DNA of 64,000 nucleotides from Halomarina rubra (GTDB lineage Archaea; Halobacteriota; Halobacteria; Halobacteriales; Haloarculaceae): the NCBI RefSeq assembly GCF_023699475.1, contig NZ_JALXFV010000005.1:186001-250000 (forward strand), read 5' to 3'. The notes beneath the pieces were generated by a model that saw nothing but the letters and a program-made list of their open reading frames with translations, ran no database searches and was not told the origin of the DNA. The translations under genes were made by a program, and so were the position numbers. Within the stretch, counting starts at the first letter, position 1, and each line of letters begins with the position of its first letter. Positions 15,683 to 23,299 of the stretch are shown here, in pieces.

Positions 15683-17659
15683 TCAGCCCCCGGCGGCGCG
15701 CACGGTCGCCTCCGGGGCGGGCGTCGGCTGGAGCGAGGGGGCACCCGGTGCCGACGTGTTCGAGGGCTGGGAGCCGGGTTCGAGCGCGTCGAAGACGTGG
15801 GACTCGACGTCCGCGTGGGCCTCCCAGTCCTCGCGGACGTAGACGACGAACGCGCTGGCGTAGCCGTAGCGCTGGACCTCGTGGACCTCGTAGTCGGTGA
15901 GGTACTGGTCGATGTCCGAGATGTTGCCGCCGTCGGTGCGCGACCCGTTCGCGAGCGCGATGACGACCGGCGGGAGCGCGGCGCGGTCAGTCCGCTTCAC
16001 GTCGTTCGCGCGGATGGTGCTGGTGACGGCGACGCCGGGCGACCCCCGGCCCTGCCGGTACTCCTGCTGTTCGACGTACCACGCCATCGGCAGGCGGTCG
16101 AACCAGCCGGTTCCGCCGGTGCTTCCCGGATGGTTCGCCAGTGACTCGTTGGCGATGTAGAACTCCTGACCGTAGTAGAGGACGTCCGTCCCCGCGTTCT
16201 CGCGAGTTATCTCGGCGACCTGCTCGTCGAGCAGCGGTTTCAGCTCCTGGGTCGACGACTGGGCGTACTGGACCAACTGGTTCTCCGTCGAGTCGTGGTC
16301 GGTGAAGTACACCTGCGTGCCGGCGGCGTAGCCGACCTGCCCGGCGACGAGCAGGAGGACGACCGCCGCGAGCGCGACGCCCTCGCGGTCGGCGTCGTCG
16401 AGCGCCTCCACTCCCCAGCGCGCCAGCAACGCGAGACCGACCGCCGCGGGGAAGGCGAGGGCGACGACGGCGTGGACGACCGCCCACGGCGCGCGAATGT
16501 CGGTGACGATAGGGTAGCCCGCTACCGAGAACACGCCCCAGAAGAACCCGAGCATCACCAGGTCGCGCGGACCCTCCTCGCGGTAGCGGTCGGCGAGCGT
16601 CCCGACGACCGCGAGCGTCGACACCGCGAGCGCGCCGGCGACCATCGTGTTCAGGTAGTGCTGGAGGTAGTCGAGGTACGAGTGGTCGCGGCTCTTCGCC
16701 CAGTGGTCGACGAGCGCGTCCCAGGTGCCGAGCGTCGCCTCCTCGAAGACGGCGGCGAACGGTCCCGGGTCGCCCCCGAGGAGTGCGTCGAGCGACCCGT
16801 ACAGCCCGTACTCCACCGAACTGTACGGTTCACCGTAGCCCCCGCCTCGCGGCGCGTAGAAGAAGACGATGACCGCGAGGAACGTCACGACGAGCGCGAC
16901 CGCCGTCAGCAGCCAGTGCCCGCCGCGAGCGCGGACGCGAGAACGCGCCCGTTCGTAGCTGGGTGCGCCGAGCGCCCCGTGGAGGAGTCCCGCCAGCGTC
17001 TCGCGGGGGCGAACGCCCCGGGCGTGACCTCGCAGGAGACGGGCGTCGAGGAGGAGGAGACCCCCAGCCAGCCAGCAGACGGGGTACAGCAGCGCGTTCT
17101 CCTTGGCACTCAGCGCGACCGCGGCGGCGACGACGGCGACGAACAGCCAGCGTCGGTGTCGGGTGTCGTAGGCGCGGACGAGACCGCCCAGCGCGACGAC
17201 CATGAACACCGCGATGAGCACGTCGCTGCGCATGAACCGCGAGTAGTACAGCAGGAGCGGGTTGAACGCGAACAGCGCCGCGAGCGCGACGACCTCCGAG
17301 TCGCGGAGGCGTGTCCGGAACAGCAGCGCCGCCAGCGGCATCGCCGCGCCGACGAGTGCCACGACGAGACGGCCGGTAAAGTCCGAGGGGCCGAGCGCGG
17401 AGAACACCCACTGGTTGACGATGGGGAGGAACGGGCCGTGGATGACGGGGCGGTACTCGAACGCCCCGGACTCGGTGTAGCGGAGTATCCAGTAGGCGAC
17501 CCGCGCCTCGTCCTGGTGGGCGATTCGGGTACCGAGCGCGACGACCCGCGCGAGCAGACCCACGGCCGTGATGGCGAGGACGGCGAGCAACGCCGCGTTC
17601 GTCGGCAGTCGGTCGGTCAGCGACCGACGGTCGGTCGTCGAGGGCGTGCCGGTCGCCAT
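15683..17659 (-). CDS. Agl23-like polytopic membrane protein (TIGR03663 family)
   Basis: A 658-residue integral membrane protein of the GT-C type. It has around 11-12 hydrophobic segments over the first 430 residues and an extracytoplasmic C-terminal domain. The first outside loop carries HQDEARVAYW, the acidic motif where GT-C enzymes bind the lipid-phosphate-sugar donor, and a later RFMRSDV motif. It matches the haloarchaeal TIGR03663/flippase-activity-associated family, whose members are linked to dolichol-phosphate sugar steps of protein N-glycosylation. The C-terminal 30 residues are Pro/Ala/Thr-rich, perhaps disordered. Head gene of a leftward group; the promoter region is shared with the divergent thiolase. 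Confidence 0.8.
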   Translation of the reverse strand: MATGTPSTTDRRSLTDRLPTNAALLAVLAITAVGLLARVVALGTRIAHQDEARVAYWILRYTESGAFEYRPVIHGPFLPIVNQWVFSALGPSDFTGRLVVALVGAAMPLAALLFRTRLRDSEVVALAALFAFNPLLLYYSRFMRSDVLIAVFMVVALGGLVRAYDTRHRRWLFVAVVAAAVALSAKENALLYPVCWLAGGLLLLDARLLRGHARGVRPRETLAGLLHGALGAPSYERARSRVRARGGHWLLTAVALVVTFLAVIVFFYAPRGGGYGEPYSSVEYGLYGSLDALLGGDPGPFAAVFEEATLGTWDALVDHWAKSRDHSYLDYLQHYLNTMVAGALAVSTLAVVGTLADRYREEGPRDLVMLGFFWGVFSVAGYPIVTDIRAPWAVVHAVVALAFPAAVGLALLARWGVEALDDADREGVALAAVVLLLVAGQVGYAAGTQVYFTDHDSTENQLVQYAQSSTQELKPLLDEQVAEITRENAGTDVLYYGQEFYIANESLANHPGSTGGTGWFDRLPMAWYVEQQEYRQGRGSPGVAVTSTIRANDVKRTDRAALPPVVIALANGSRTDGGNISDIDQYLTDYEVHEVQRYGYASAFVVYVREDWEAHADVESHVFDALEPGSQPSNTSAPGAPSLQPTPAPEATVRAAGG

Positions 17660-17862
17660 CGCTCAGCCGTCACCTCGCGTGTCGTGCGGTCGCGCTGCGG
17701 AGGGCGTCTCTGTCATGCCAGTCGGTTTCAGTCACCCCGGCAAGAATCCTTCTACTGTCGCTCGCGGCGGTGCGAGCGCCACGGCGTTGACCGCGAAATC
17801 ACGTCGTCGTGAGAGACGCGGCGAGTGTAAACTCCGAGTAAACGGCCTCGCGTTCTGCCGCA

Positions 17863-17869
17863 ATTTAAG
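17863..17869 (+). promoter_or_regulatory. TATA-like box of the thiolase gene
   Basis: ATTTAAG, 25-31 bp before the thiolase ATG at 17894; spacing fits a leaderless transcript. The rest of the 234-bp divergent gap (17660-17893) shows only a weak GAGT-gtaa-ACTC palindrome at about 17824. Confidence 0.65.
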
Positions 17870-17893
17870 TGTGAGACACACCTGCATCCACCG

Positions 17894-19027
17894 ATGACCG
17901 ACACGACACCCGTCGTCGTCCGGGCGTACCGAACTCCGTTTGGCAAGGAAGACGGCGTGTTCGCCGACGTACGAAGCGAGGACCTCTCGGCTCCGCTCAT
18001 CGACGAGATTCTGGCCGACACCGGGCTCTCGGGCGAGGACGTCGACGACCTGATGTGGGGGTGTGCCCAGCAGCGCGGCGAGCAGGGCAACAACATGGCG
18101 CGCATCGTCGCGCTGCTGTCGGACCTGGGCGAGTCCGTCCCCGGCACGACCATCAACCGCTGGTGTGCCTCCTCGGCGCAGGCCGTCGCCAGCGCGGCCG
18201 ACGCCGTCCGCGCGGGCCAGCGCGACGCCATCATCGCCGGCGGCGTCGAGAACATGTCCCGGACGAAGATGGGCGCGAACACCCAGATGCACCCCCGGAT
18301 GAACGAGGACTACAACCTCGCGGCGCTCCAGATGGGGATGACCGCCGAGGAGGTCGCCGAACGCTACGACGTCTCCCGCGAGGACCAGGACGACTACGCG
18401 TTCCGCAGCCACCAGCGCGCCAGCGAGGCGACCACCAGCGGCCGCTTCGACGACGAGATCGTCCCCATCGAGACCGACGAGGGCACCGTCAGCGAGGACC
18501 AGGGCATCCGCCACGACGTCTCCCGGGAGAAGATGGGCGAACTGCCGACCGTGTTCAAGGCCGACGGGAGCGTCACGCCCGGCAACGCCTCCCAGATCAC
18601 CGACGGCGCGGCCGCGCTGCTCGTCACCTCGAAGGCGTTCGCCGAGGACCACGGCCTCGACGTGCTCGCCGAAATCGGCAACAACAGCGTCGCCGGCGTC
18701 GAACCCGAAGTGATGGGTATCGGTCCCATCCCCGCCGTGCGGGACCTGCTCGAACGCTCGGGTCGTGACATCGAGGACTACGACCTCGTCGAACTGAACG
18801 AGGCGTTCGCCAGCCAGTGTCTCTACTGCCAGCGCGAACTCGGCATCGACGACGAGAACTACAACGTCAACGGCGGCGCAATCGCCCTGGGTCACCCGCT
18901 CGGCGCGACCGGTGCCCGTCTGCCCGTCACGCTCATCCACGAGATGATCAAGCGCGACGCCGAGCGCGGCATCGCGACGGAGTGTGTCGGCTTCGGCCAG
19001 GGGATGGCCATCGAGTTCAGCCGGTAG
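17894..19027 (+). CDS. Acetyl-CoA C-acyltransferase (thiolase)
   Basis: A 377-residue thiolase. Seen: the nucleophilic Cys in [11 protein letters not shown] (about residue 90), GGVENMSR, a VELNEAFA segment, the catalytic His in [10 protein letters not shown] and a second Cys in [10 protein letters not shown]. This complete set supports an active enzyme that either condenses acetyl-CoA (towards mevalonate or polyhydroxyalkanoate precursors) or cleaves 3-ketoacyl-CoA. Family length is normal. No SCP-x/DUF35 partner is adjacent, so it is of the ordinary thiolase type. Transcribed alone; the last 27 bp of the gene region are repeated 140 bp downstream. Confidence 0.93.
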   Translation: MTDTTPVVVRAYRTPFGKEDGVFADVRSEDLSAPLIDEILADTGLSGEDVDDLMWGCAQQRGEQGNNMARIVALLSDLGESVPGTTINRWCASSAQAVASAADAVRAGQRDAIIAGGVENMSRTKMGANTQMHPRMNEDYNLAALQMGMTAEEVAERYDVSREDQDDYAFRSHQRASEATTSGRFDDEIVPIETDEGTVSEDQGIRHDVSREKMGELPTVFKADGSVTPGNASQITDGAAALLVTSKAFAEDHGLDVLAEIGNNSVAGVEPEVMGIGPIPAVRDLLERSGRDIEDYDLVELNEAFASQCLYCQRELGIDDENYNVNGGAIALGHPLGATGARLPVTLIHEMIKRDAERGIATECVGFGQGMAIEFSR

Positions 19028-19028
19028 A
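19002..19028 (+). repeat. 27-bp direct repeat, copy 1 (thiolase 3' end)
   Basis: Covers the last codons of the thiolase (encoding Gly-Met-Ala-Ile-Glu-Phe-Ser-Arg), the stop and one further base. Identical to 19142-19168. Confidence 0.95.
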
Positions 19029-19082
19029 GCCGCTCTGCGAGCGGCCACGGTGAACCCCCGGAGCGGGGTGAACCGTGGTTTT
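19029..19082 (+). terminator. Double hairpin plus T-run after thiolase
   Basis: Two stems follow the stop: GCCGCTC-tgc-GAGCGGC (19029-19045) and CCACGGT (19045-19051) with ACCGTGG (19072-19078), the second directly followed by TTTT (19079-19082). It would end the thiolase transcript. Confidence 0.55.
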
Positions 19083-19089
19083 CGTCCAG

Positions 19090-19133
19090 CTTTTACCAGC
19101 GAGCGGCCACGGTGGCCGCGAGCGCAGTAAAAG
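19090..19133. repeat. Intergenic hairpin element A
   Basis: CTTTTAC (19090-19096) pairs with GTAAAAG (19127-19133), enclosing a GGCCAC/GTGGCC inner stem. Preceded by TTTTCGTCCAG. A similar module lies at 23230-23290. Confidence 0.7.
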
Positions 19134-19141
19134 GTGGCAGT

Positions 19142-19168
19142 GGATGGCCATCGAGTTCAGCCGGTAGA
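19142..19168 (+). repeat. 27-bp direct repeat, copy 2
   Basis: Exact second copy of the thiolase 3' tip including its stop codon, 140 bp downstream in non-coding DNA. Confidence 0.95.
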
Positions 19169-19227
19169 ACGACGGTCACACTTTTTCGACGGTCCGGCGA
19201 CCGAGAGCGGTGCGACGGGGGAGCGCG

Positions 19228-20058
19228 TCAGCGGGGTTTGCGCGCCTCGACGACCGACGAGACGAGGTACTCGCTCAGGTCGCGCTCGTCGTCCCACTCT
19301 CGGATGAACGAGGCGCTCTCGTCTTTCGGTTCGATGGAGACCGCCTCGAACCCGGCCCGGTCGAGCATCGCTTCGAGGTCGGCGAACGTCGCCGCCCCCG
19401 AGACGCAGGCGGCCAGCGCCGCGGGGTTCTCGGTGACGTCCTCGGGGGACGGCGCGGTCTGGACGACGTCGGAGATGGCGACCCGACCGCCCGGTTTGAG
19501 CGCGCGGAACGCCTCCGCGAACACCTGTTGCTTGTCCGGCGAGAGGTTGACGACGCAGTTCGAGATGACGACGTCGACCGTCCCGTCCGCGACCGGGAGG
19601 TGTTCGATTTCGCCCAGTCGGAACTCGACGGCGTCGGTGTCGTTTCGGCGTGCGTTCTCGCGGGCCTTCTCGACCATCTCGGGGGTCATGTCGACGCCGA
19701 CGACGTGGCCGGTCGGCCCCACCGCGTTGGCTGCGAGGAAGCAGTCGAACCCCGCGCCCGACCCCAGGTCGAGGACGGTCTGGCCCGGTTCGAGCGCGGC
19801 GATGGCCGTCGGGTTGCCACAGCCGAGACCGAGGTTCGCGCCGTCGGCGACCGCGTCGACGTCGGCGTCGTCGTAGCCCATCTCGCGGGACTGCTCGTCG
19901 ACGCTCGACGAACAGCACTGGTCGGCGTCGTCCGCACCGTCTGCACCCCCGTCACAGCACCCGTCGGACGACTCCGTCGCGATAGCGGCGTAGCGCTCGC
20001 GGACGATGCGGCGCTGTTCGTCGGCGCTGCGGGCGGTCGCGCCCTCGCCGTCACTCAT
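19228..20058 (-). CDS. arsM: Arsenite S-adenosylmethionine methyltransferase
   Basis: A 276-residue methyltransferase that should convert As(III) to methylated arsenicals with SAM. The SAM site is seen in LDLGSGAGFDCF and GVDMTPEMV. The three conserved catalytic-type cysteines are in GLGCGNP, ISNCVVNL and AACVSGA. An N-terminal stretch adds two Cys pairs (GCCDGG and QCCSSS), likely extra As(III) ligands. The ATG at 20058 overlaps the arsR stop by eight bases, giving translational coupling, and the arsR product will control it. Divergent from nothing on this strand; ends 60 bp from the second 27-bp repeat. Confidence 0.92.
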   Translation of the reverse strand: MSDGEGATARSADEQRRIVRERYAAIATESSDGCCDGGADGADDADQCCSSSVDEQSREMGYDDADVDAVADGANLGLGCGNPTAIAALEPGQTVLDLGSGAGFDCFLAANAVGPTGHVVGVDMTPEMVEKARENARRNDTDAVEFRLGEIEHLPVADGTVDVVISNCVVNLSPDKQQVFAEAFRALKPGGRVAISDVVQTAPSPEDVTENPAALAACVSGAATFADLEAMLDRAGFEAVSIEPKDESASFIREWDDERDLSEYLVSSVVEARKPR

Positions 20059-20437
20059 CGGTCGCACCTCGCACTTCGTCGAGGGTGTCGAGCAGTCGGG
20101 TCGCGACCGGGGTGGCGCTGTAGTACCGCCACCGGCCCTCCTTGCGCCGGTCGACCAGTCCCGCGCCGTGGAGACGAGAGAGCGCCTGACTGACCGCCCC
20201 CTGGCTCACGCCGAGCGCTGGCTGGACTTCACAGACACAGACACCGTCGTCGCCCGCCTCCGCGACGAGTCGCAACGCCTCGTAGCGCGTGTCGTTGCCG
20301 AGCGCCGAGAGCAGTCGCACGTCGGCCGCGACGCTCGCCTCGTCGATGGCGACACCGGTCGAACAGCACGCTGCGTCCGCCTCCTCGACCTCGCCCGTCT
20401 CGCCGGTCTCCTCACCGGCAGTCGTCTGCTGGCTCAT
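20051..20437 (-). CDS. arsR: ArsR/SmtB-family transcriptional regulator
   Basis: A 128-residue winged-helix repressor. The family core is clear: VRLLSALGNDTRYEALRLV, the metal-binding-type helix with CVCEVQ, the recognition helix GVSQGAVSQALSRL and the wing DRRKEGRWRYYSA. The CVC motif is the classical As(III)-binding site of ArsR, and an N-terminal Cys pair (ACCSTG) may complete it. The ATG at 20437 (MSQQTT) is chosen because upstream codons lie in the A/T-rich operator. It precedes and overlaps arsM, so arsenite should lift repression of both. Confidence 0.92.
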   Translation of the reverse strand: MSQQTTAGEETGETGEVEEADAACCSTGVAIDEASVAADVRLLSALGNDTRYEALRLVAEAGDDGVCVCEVQPALGVSQGAVSQALSRLHGAGLVDRRKEGRWRYYSATPVATRLLDTLDEVRGATDE

Positions 20438-20440
20438 TTT

Positions 20441-20475
20441 AGCTATCGCTAATATTAGCATCTGCTGATATAGCT
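20441..20475 (-). promoter_or_regulatory. Probable ArsR operator and promoter
   Basis: Just before the arsR ATG, a perfect palindrome GCTAATATTAGC (20448-20459) is nested within flanking arms AGCTAT (20441-20446) and ATAGCT (20470-20475). This is the only A/T-rich block between arsR and the divergent R2lox gene. The inner palindrome and the TATA-like cores overlap, so binding of the dimeric repressor would block initiation. Confidence 0.75.
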
Positions 20476-20619
20476 GTTTCCCCGCTCACCAGAGTCGCGG
20501 TCGGTGAAGTGTCCAGTGCGCCGACGGGGGCGGCCGACACGTCGTAAATACCGCCTCGGAAACGCGGCGACCGATTCAGGGTCGCCCGTGCCGAGCGGTA
20601 TCGTGGTGCGTGACCACAC

Positions 20620-21561
20620 ATGACGCAAGTAGAGGACGTCACCCGGCAGCTCCGACTCGACCGCGACGCGAAGGCCCAGCAGTTCTTCGAGCACGCGGCG
20701 TACAACCACTGGGACCCCTACGAGGACATCCCACAGGAGATGGTCGACGCCGACCGTCAGACCATCATCGACTACGACATCGCCGAGGAGGAGTTCGAGG
20801 AGTTGATGCTCGCGCTGGCGCTGTTCGGCGCGGGCGAGGAGGCGGTGACCGAGGACCTCGCCCCGCTGATGCTCGCGCTCGACGACGTGAACAAGCAGAT
20901 GTTCGTCTCCTCGCAGATCTACGACGAGGCCAAACACACGCAGTTCTTCGACCGGACGTGGCGCGAGATAATCGTCCCCGCGGCGGAGGCCCACGGCTTC
21001 GACGTCACCTACCCGACCGACCAGCGCTTCTTCAACGAGGAGTACGTCGAACTGTTCGACCGCACGGAGACGGCGATGGAACGGCTGTTGACCGACGACA
21101 CGCCCGAGAACCGCGTCAAGGCGTACTGCCACTACCACCTCGTCGTCGAGAGCGTGCTCGCCCAGACGGGCTACTACGGCCTCCAGTCGGCGCTGAGCGA
21201 CCACGGCGACGACATCGCGGTCGGGGAGTTCCCGAACTCCGAGAGCGTCGCGACGGGCATCGGCTACATCCGCGCCGACGAGGGCCGGCACGTCGGCTTC
21301 GGGATGCACGAGATACGCCAGCACGTCCACGAGGACGGCGTCGACACCCAGGTCGTCCACGACACGCTGATGGACCTCATGCCGCTCGTCGCGAGCACGC
21401 TGAGTCGGTTCGGGGCGACGGTCGACCCGGTCGCGCTCGTCGACTACTCGCGGGACAAGTTCACCCGACGCATCGAGGTCCTGACGAACGAAGCCGCGGA
21501 GATACCCGACATCGAGACGCTGGTCGACCTCGACGCACAGGGGCCGGCGAGCGCCGACTGA
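20620..21561 (+). CDS. R2-like ligand-binding oxidase (R2lox)
   Basis: A 313-residue ferritin-like protein. The six metal ligands of the R2 fold are in place: Glu73, Glu103 and His106 (DEAKH), Glu177, Glu221 and His224 (DEGRH); the fourth Glu sits in helix 4 spacing expected of the family. Two features separate R2lox from the ribonucleotide reductase R2: Val76 three residues after Glu73 and Tyr172 five residues before Glu177. In characterised R2lox proteins these form a Val-Tyr ether crosslink at a Mn/Fe cofactor that binds a long-chain fatty acid. The true RNR R2 is encoded elsewhere (44305-45297), so this is not a second nrdB. It is followed 76 bp later by a BtrH-like gene. Its physiological substrate is unknown. 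Confidence 0.85.
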   Translation: MTQVEDVTRQLRLDRDAKAQQFFEHAAYNHWDPYEDIPQEMVDADRQTIIDYDIAEEEFEELMLALALFGAGEEAVTEDLAPLMLALDDVNKQMFVSSQIYDEAKHTQFFDRTWREIIVPAAEAHGFDVTYPTDQRFFNEEYVELFDRTETAMERLLTDDTPENRVKAYCHYHLVVESVLAQTGYYGLQSALSDHGDDIAVGEFPNSESVATGIGYIRADEGRHVGFGMHEIRQHVHEDGVDTQVVHDTLMDLMPLVASTLSRFGATVDPVALVDYSRDKFTRRIEVLTNEAAEIPDIETLVDLDAQGPASAD

Positions 21562-21637
21562 GCCGTCGTCGCGGGCCTTCGCGGTCGGAACGCCGGCAGG
21601 ACGGAACCGTTATCGGCGGGCCGCGACAGCCTCGGAC

Positions 21638-22636
21638 ATGGAACTCTCGGGCTACGACCACGCGACGGGCCGCCACTGTGGCTCGACGTCGCTGTCGAAC
21701 CTCGCGCGCTACTACGACTGGGGCCTCGACGAGGCGACCTGTTTCGGCCTCGCCTCCGGACTGGGGTTCACCTTCTTCGAACTCGACGACTCGCCCCACC
21801 GCGCGTTCTTCGGTCGCCCCGTCTACCTCGAACGGGCGTTCTTCCACACGCTCGCCGTTCCCCACGAGGAACGTGAGGGTGCGGACTGGGCGGACGCCTG
21901 GGCCGACATCCGCTCGCGCGTCGACGACGGCCACCCGGTGCTGGTGTTCACCGACATCTACGACCTCGACTACTTCGACACGGACACCCACTTCGCCCCC
22001 CACTCGCTGCTCGTCGTCGGCTACGAGGACGACGAGGTGCTGCTCTCGGACAGCGAGTTCGACGAGCCACAGCGGCTCCCCGTCGAGCGCCTCCGCGCGG
22101 CGATGAACTCCCGGGCGATGGTGCCCCTGAACAACCGCTACATCACGGTCACCGACCCCGAACTCGGGACCGACCTCGACACCGCCATCGAAGACGCCAC
22201 CGTCGAGATGGCCCGCTCGATGCTCCGACCCGGCGGCGGTCGGTTCGACCCCGGCCCCGTCGGCGTCCACGGCCTCGCCGGTATCCAGCGCCTCGTCTCG
22301 GACATGGCGTCGTGGACACAGCTCCCGGATCCGGCGTGGACGACACGCTTCGCCTACCAGAACGTCGAACGACGCGGCACCGGCGGTGGCGCGTTCCGCG
22401 GCCTCCAGCGCGACTTCTTCCGGACCGTCGACCACCCCTTCGGCGAGGAGACGACCCAAGAGATGGCCGCCATCGCCGACGACTGGACCGCCGTCGGGGA
22501 GACCCTGAAGGAGGCCAGCGAGGCCGACGACGACCGTGACCTGCGCGACGGCATCGACGAGGCCGCCGGCGAGATTCGCCAGCTCGCCGACCGCGAGGCG
22601 CGGCTCTACCAGTCGATTCTCGACACGGCGAACTGA
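21638..22636 (+). CDS. BtrH-like N-terminal domain protein (putative acyltransferase)
   Basis: A 332-residue protein. Its start (GYDHATGRHCGSTSLSNL) looks like BtrH-type proteins and relatives with a cysteine-peptidase-like fold, where Cys (residue 14) lies at the start of a helix. A VLVFTDIYDLDYF strand, an FAPHSLLVVGYE segment (candidate catalytic His) and a LLSDSE motif follow. In butirosin biosynthesis BtrH moves an acyl group from a carrier protein to an aminoglycoside; the haloarchaeal protein lacks such a cluster, so its acyl donor and acceptor are unknown. Residues 180-332 look like a helical domain. A GTTATC core about 30 bp upstream gives it its own leaderless promoter. It is next to R2lox on the same strand. 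Confidence 0.7.
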   Translation: MELSGYDHATGRHCGSTSLSNLARYYDWGLDEATCFGLASGLGFTFFELDDSPHRAFFGRPVYLERAFFHTLAVPHEEREGADWADAWADIRSRVDDGHPVLVFTDIYDLDYFDTDTHFAPHSLLVVGYEDDEVLLSDSEFDEPQRLPVERLRAAMNSRAMVPLNNRYITVTDPELGTDLDTAIEDATVEMARSMLRPGGGRFDPGPVGVHGLAGIQRLVSDMASWTQLPDPAWTTRFAYQNVERRGTGGGAFRGLQRDFFRTVDHPFGEETTQEMAAIADDWTAVGETLKEASEADDDRDLRDGIDEAAGEIRQLADREARLYQSILDTAN

Positions 22637-22652
22637 GTCCAGACGAGCCGCC

Positions 22653-23087
22653 CTACTCGTGGTGGGTACCGGCCGTCCACGGCGTCTCGCCGGTGACGCC
22701 GCCGGTCTTGTACACTCCGCGAGCGGTGGCGACGTGCGTCCCGGTGCCGTCTTCGATGTCGACGGTGACCGTCGCCACGCTGTTGCCGTTGCGCGTCACC
22801 TCGGCCGTCGCGACGAGTCGCTCGCCCGTCGCGGGCGCGAGGTAGTCGATGCGCATGTCGATGGTCGGCGTCACCGTCTCGTTGAGTTCGACCACGGCCG
22901 CCCCGCCGATGGTGTCCGCGAGCGAGTACGCCACCCCGCCGTGCGCGATCATGCTTCCGGGGTTCGAGGAGTGTTCCTCGCGCAACTCGACGTGCCCCGT
23001 CGCTCGCCCCTCGCCCACCTCGTCGAGTTCGATGCCGAGGTGGTTGGCGAACGGGATGGAGTCGAAGAAGGCGTCGACGATGCTCAT
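22653..23087 (-). CDS. PaaI-family acyl-CoA thioesterase (hotdog fold)
   Basis: A 144-residue hotdog-fold thioesterase. The typical PaaI pattern is seen: IPFANHLGIELDEV at residues 11-24, then NPGSMIAHGGVAYSLADT (the HGG active-site loop with a downstream Asp/Thr) and MRIDYLAPA (late strand). PaaI enzymes hydrolyse (hydroxy)phenylacetyl- and related CoA esters; the specific substrate here is not shown. It converges on the BtrH-like gene with a 16-bp gap and stands between two terminator-like regions, so it is likely a single-gene transcript. Confidence 0.88.
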   Translation of the reverse strand: MSIVDAFFDSIPFANHLGIELDEVGEGRATGHVELREEHSSNPGSMIAHGGVAYSLADTIGGAAVVELNETVTPTIDMRIDYLAPATGERLVATAEVTRNGNSVATVTVDIEDGTGTHVATARGVYKTGGVTGETPWTAGTHHE

Positions 23088-23198
23088 ACCCGACGGTCGG
23101 GCGGTTCGGCCAAGGGCGTGTCGAAACGGGGGTCGATTGCGAGTGAAAGAAGCCGGAAGTGGAGCATCCGTGAACGAGCGCAGCGAGTTCGCGGCTCA

Positions 23199-23227
23199 CC
23201 GCTCGGCACGCTCCGCGTGCCGAGCGG
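23199..23227. terminator. Perfect 13-bp-arm hairpin followed by T-run
   Basis: CCGCTCGGCACGC (23199-23211) and GCGTGCCGAGCGG (23215-23227) form a perfect stem with a three-base loop, followed on the plus strand by TCTTTTTAG. Located upstream of the thioesterase start, downstream of the AOR gene on the minus strand; it may end the AOR transcript or be part of element B. Confidence 0.6.
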
Positions 23228-23229
23228 TC

Positions 23230-23291
23230 TTTTTAGTCCAGGTTTTTGCGCCGAGCGGTGGCGGCTCTGCCGCCACCCGAGGCGTAAAAAC
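23230..23291. repeat. Intergenic hairpin element B
   Basis: TTTTTGCG (23243-23250) and CGTAAAAA (23283-23290, one mismatch in pairing) enclose a GGTGGCGG/CCGCCACC stem. Preceded by TTTTTAGTCCAGG, closely similar to the lead-in of element A at 19079-19090. Confidence 0.65.
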
Positions 23292-23299
23292 GTGGGTTG

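Noticed and set aside
14153-16144. Long Val-rich plus-strand frame over the AAA gene
   Set aside because: The Val/Arg run is the complement of the His/Asp repeat; the AAA motifs on the minus strand are full and in order.
19002-19168. attL/attR of a prophage or plasmid
   Set aside because: Only about 113 bp lie between the two copies and there is no integrase, so it is better seen as a small insertion or local duplication.
20620-21561. A second ribonucleotide reductase beta subunit
   Set aside because: The Val and Tyr crosslink positions and its distance from nrdA point to R2lox; a complete nrdB lies elsewhere in the window.
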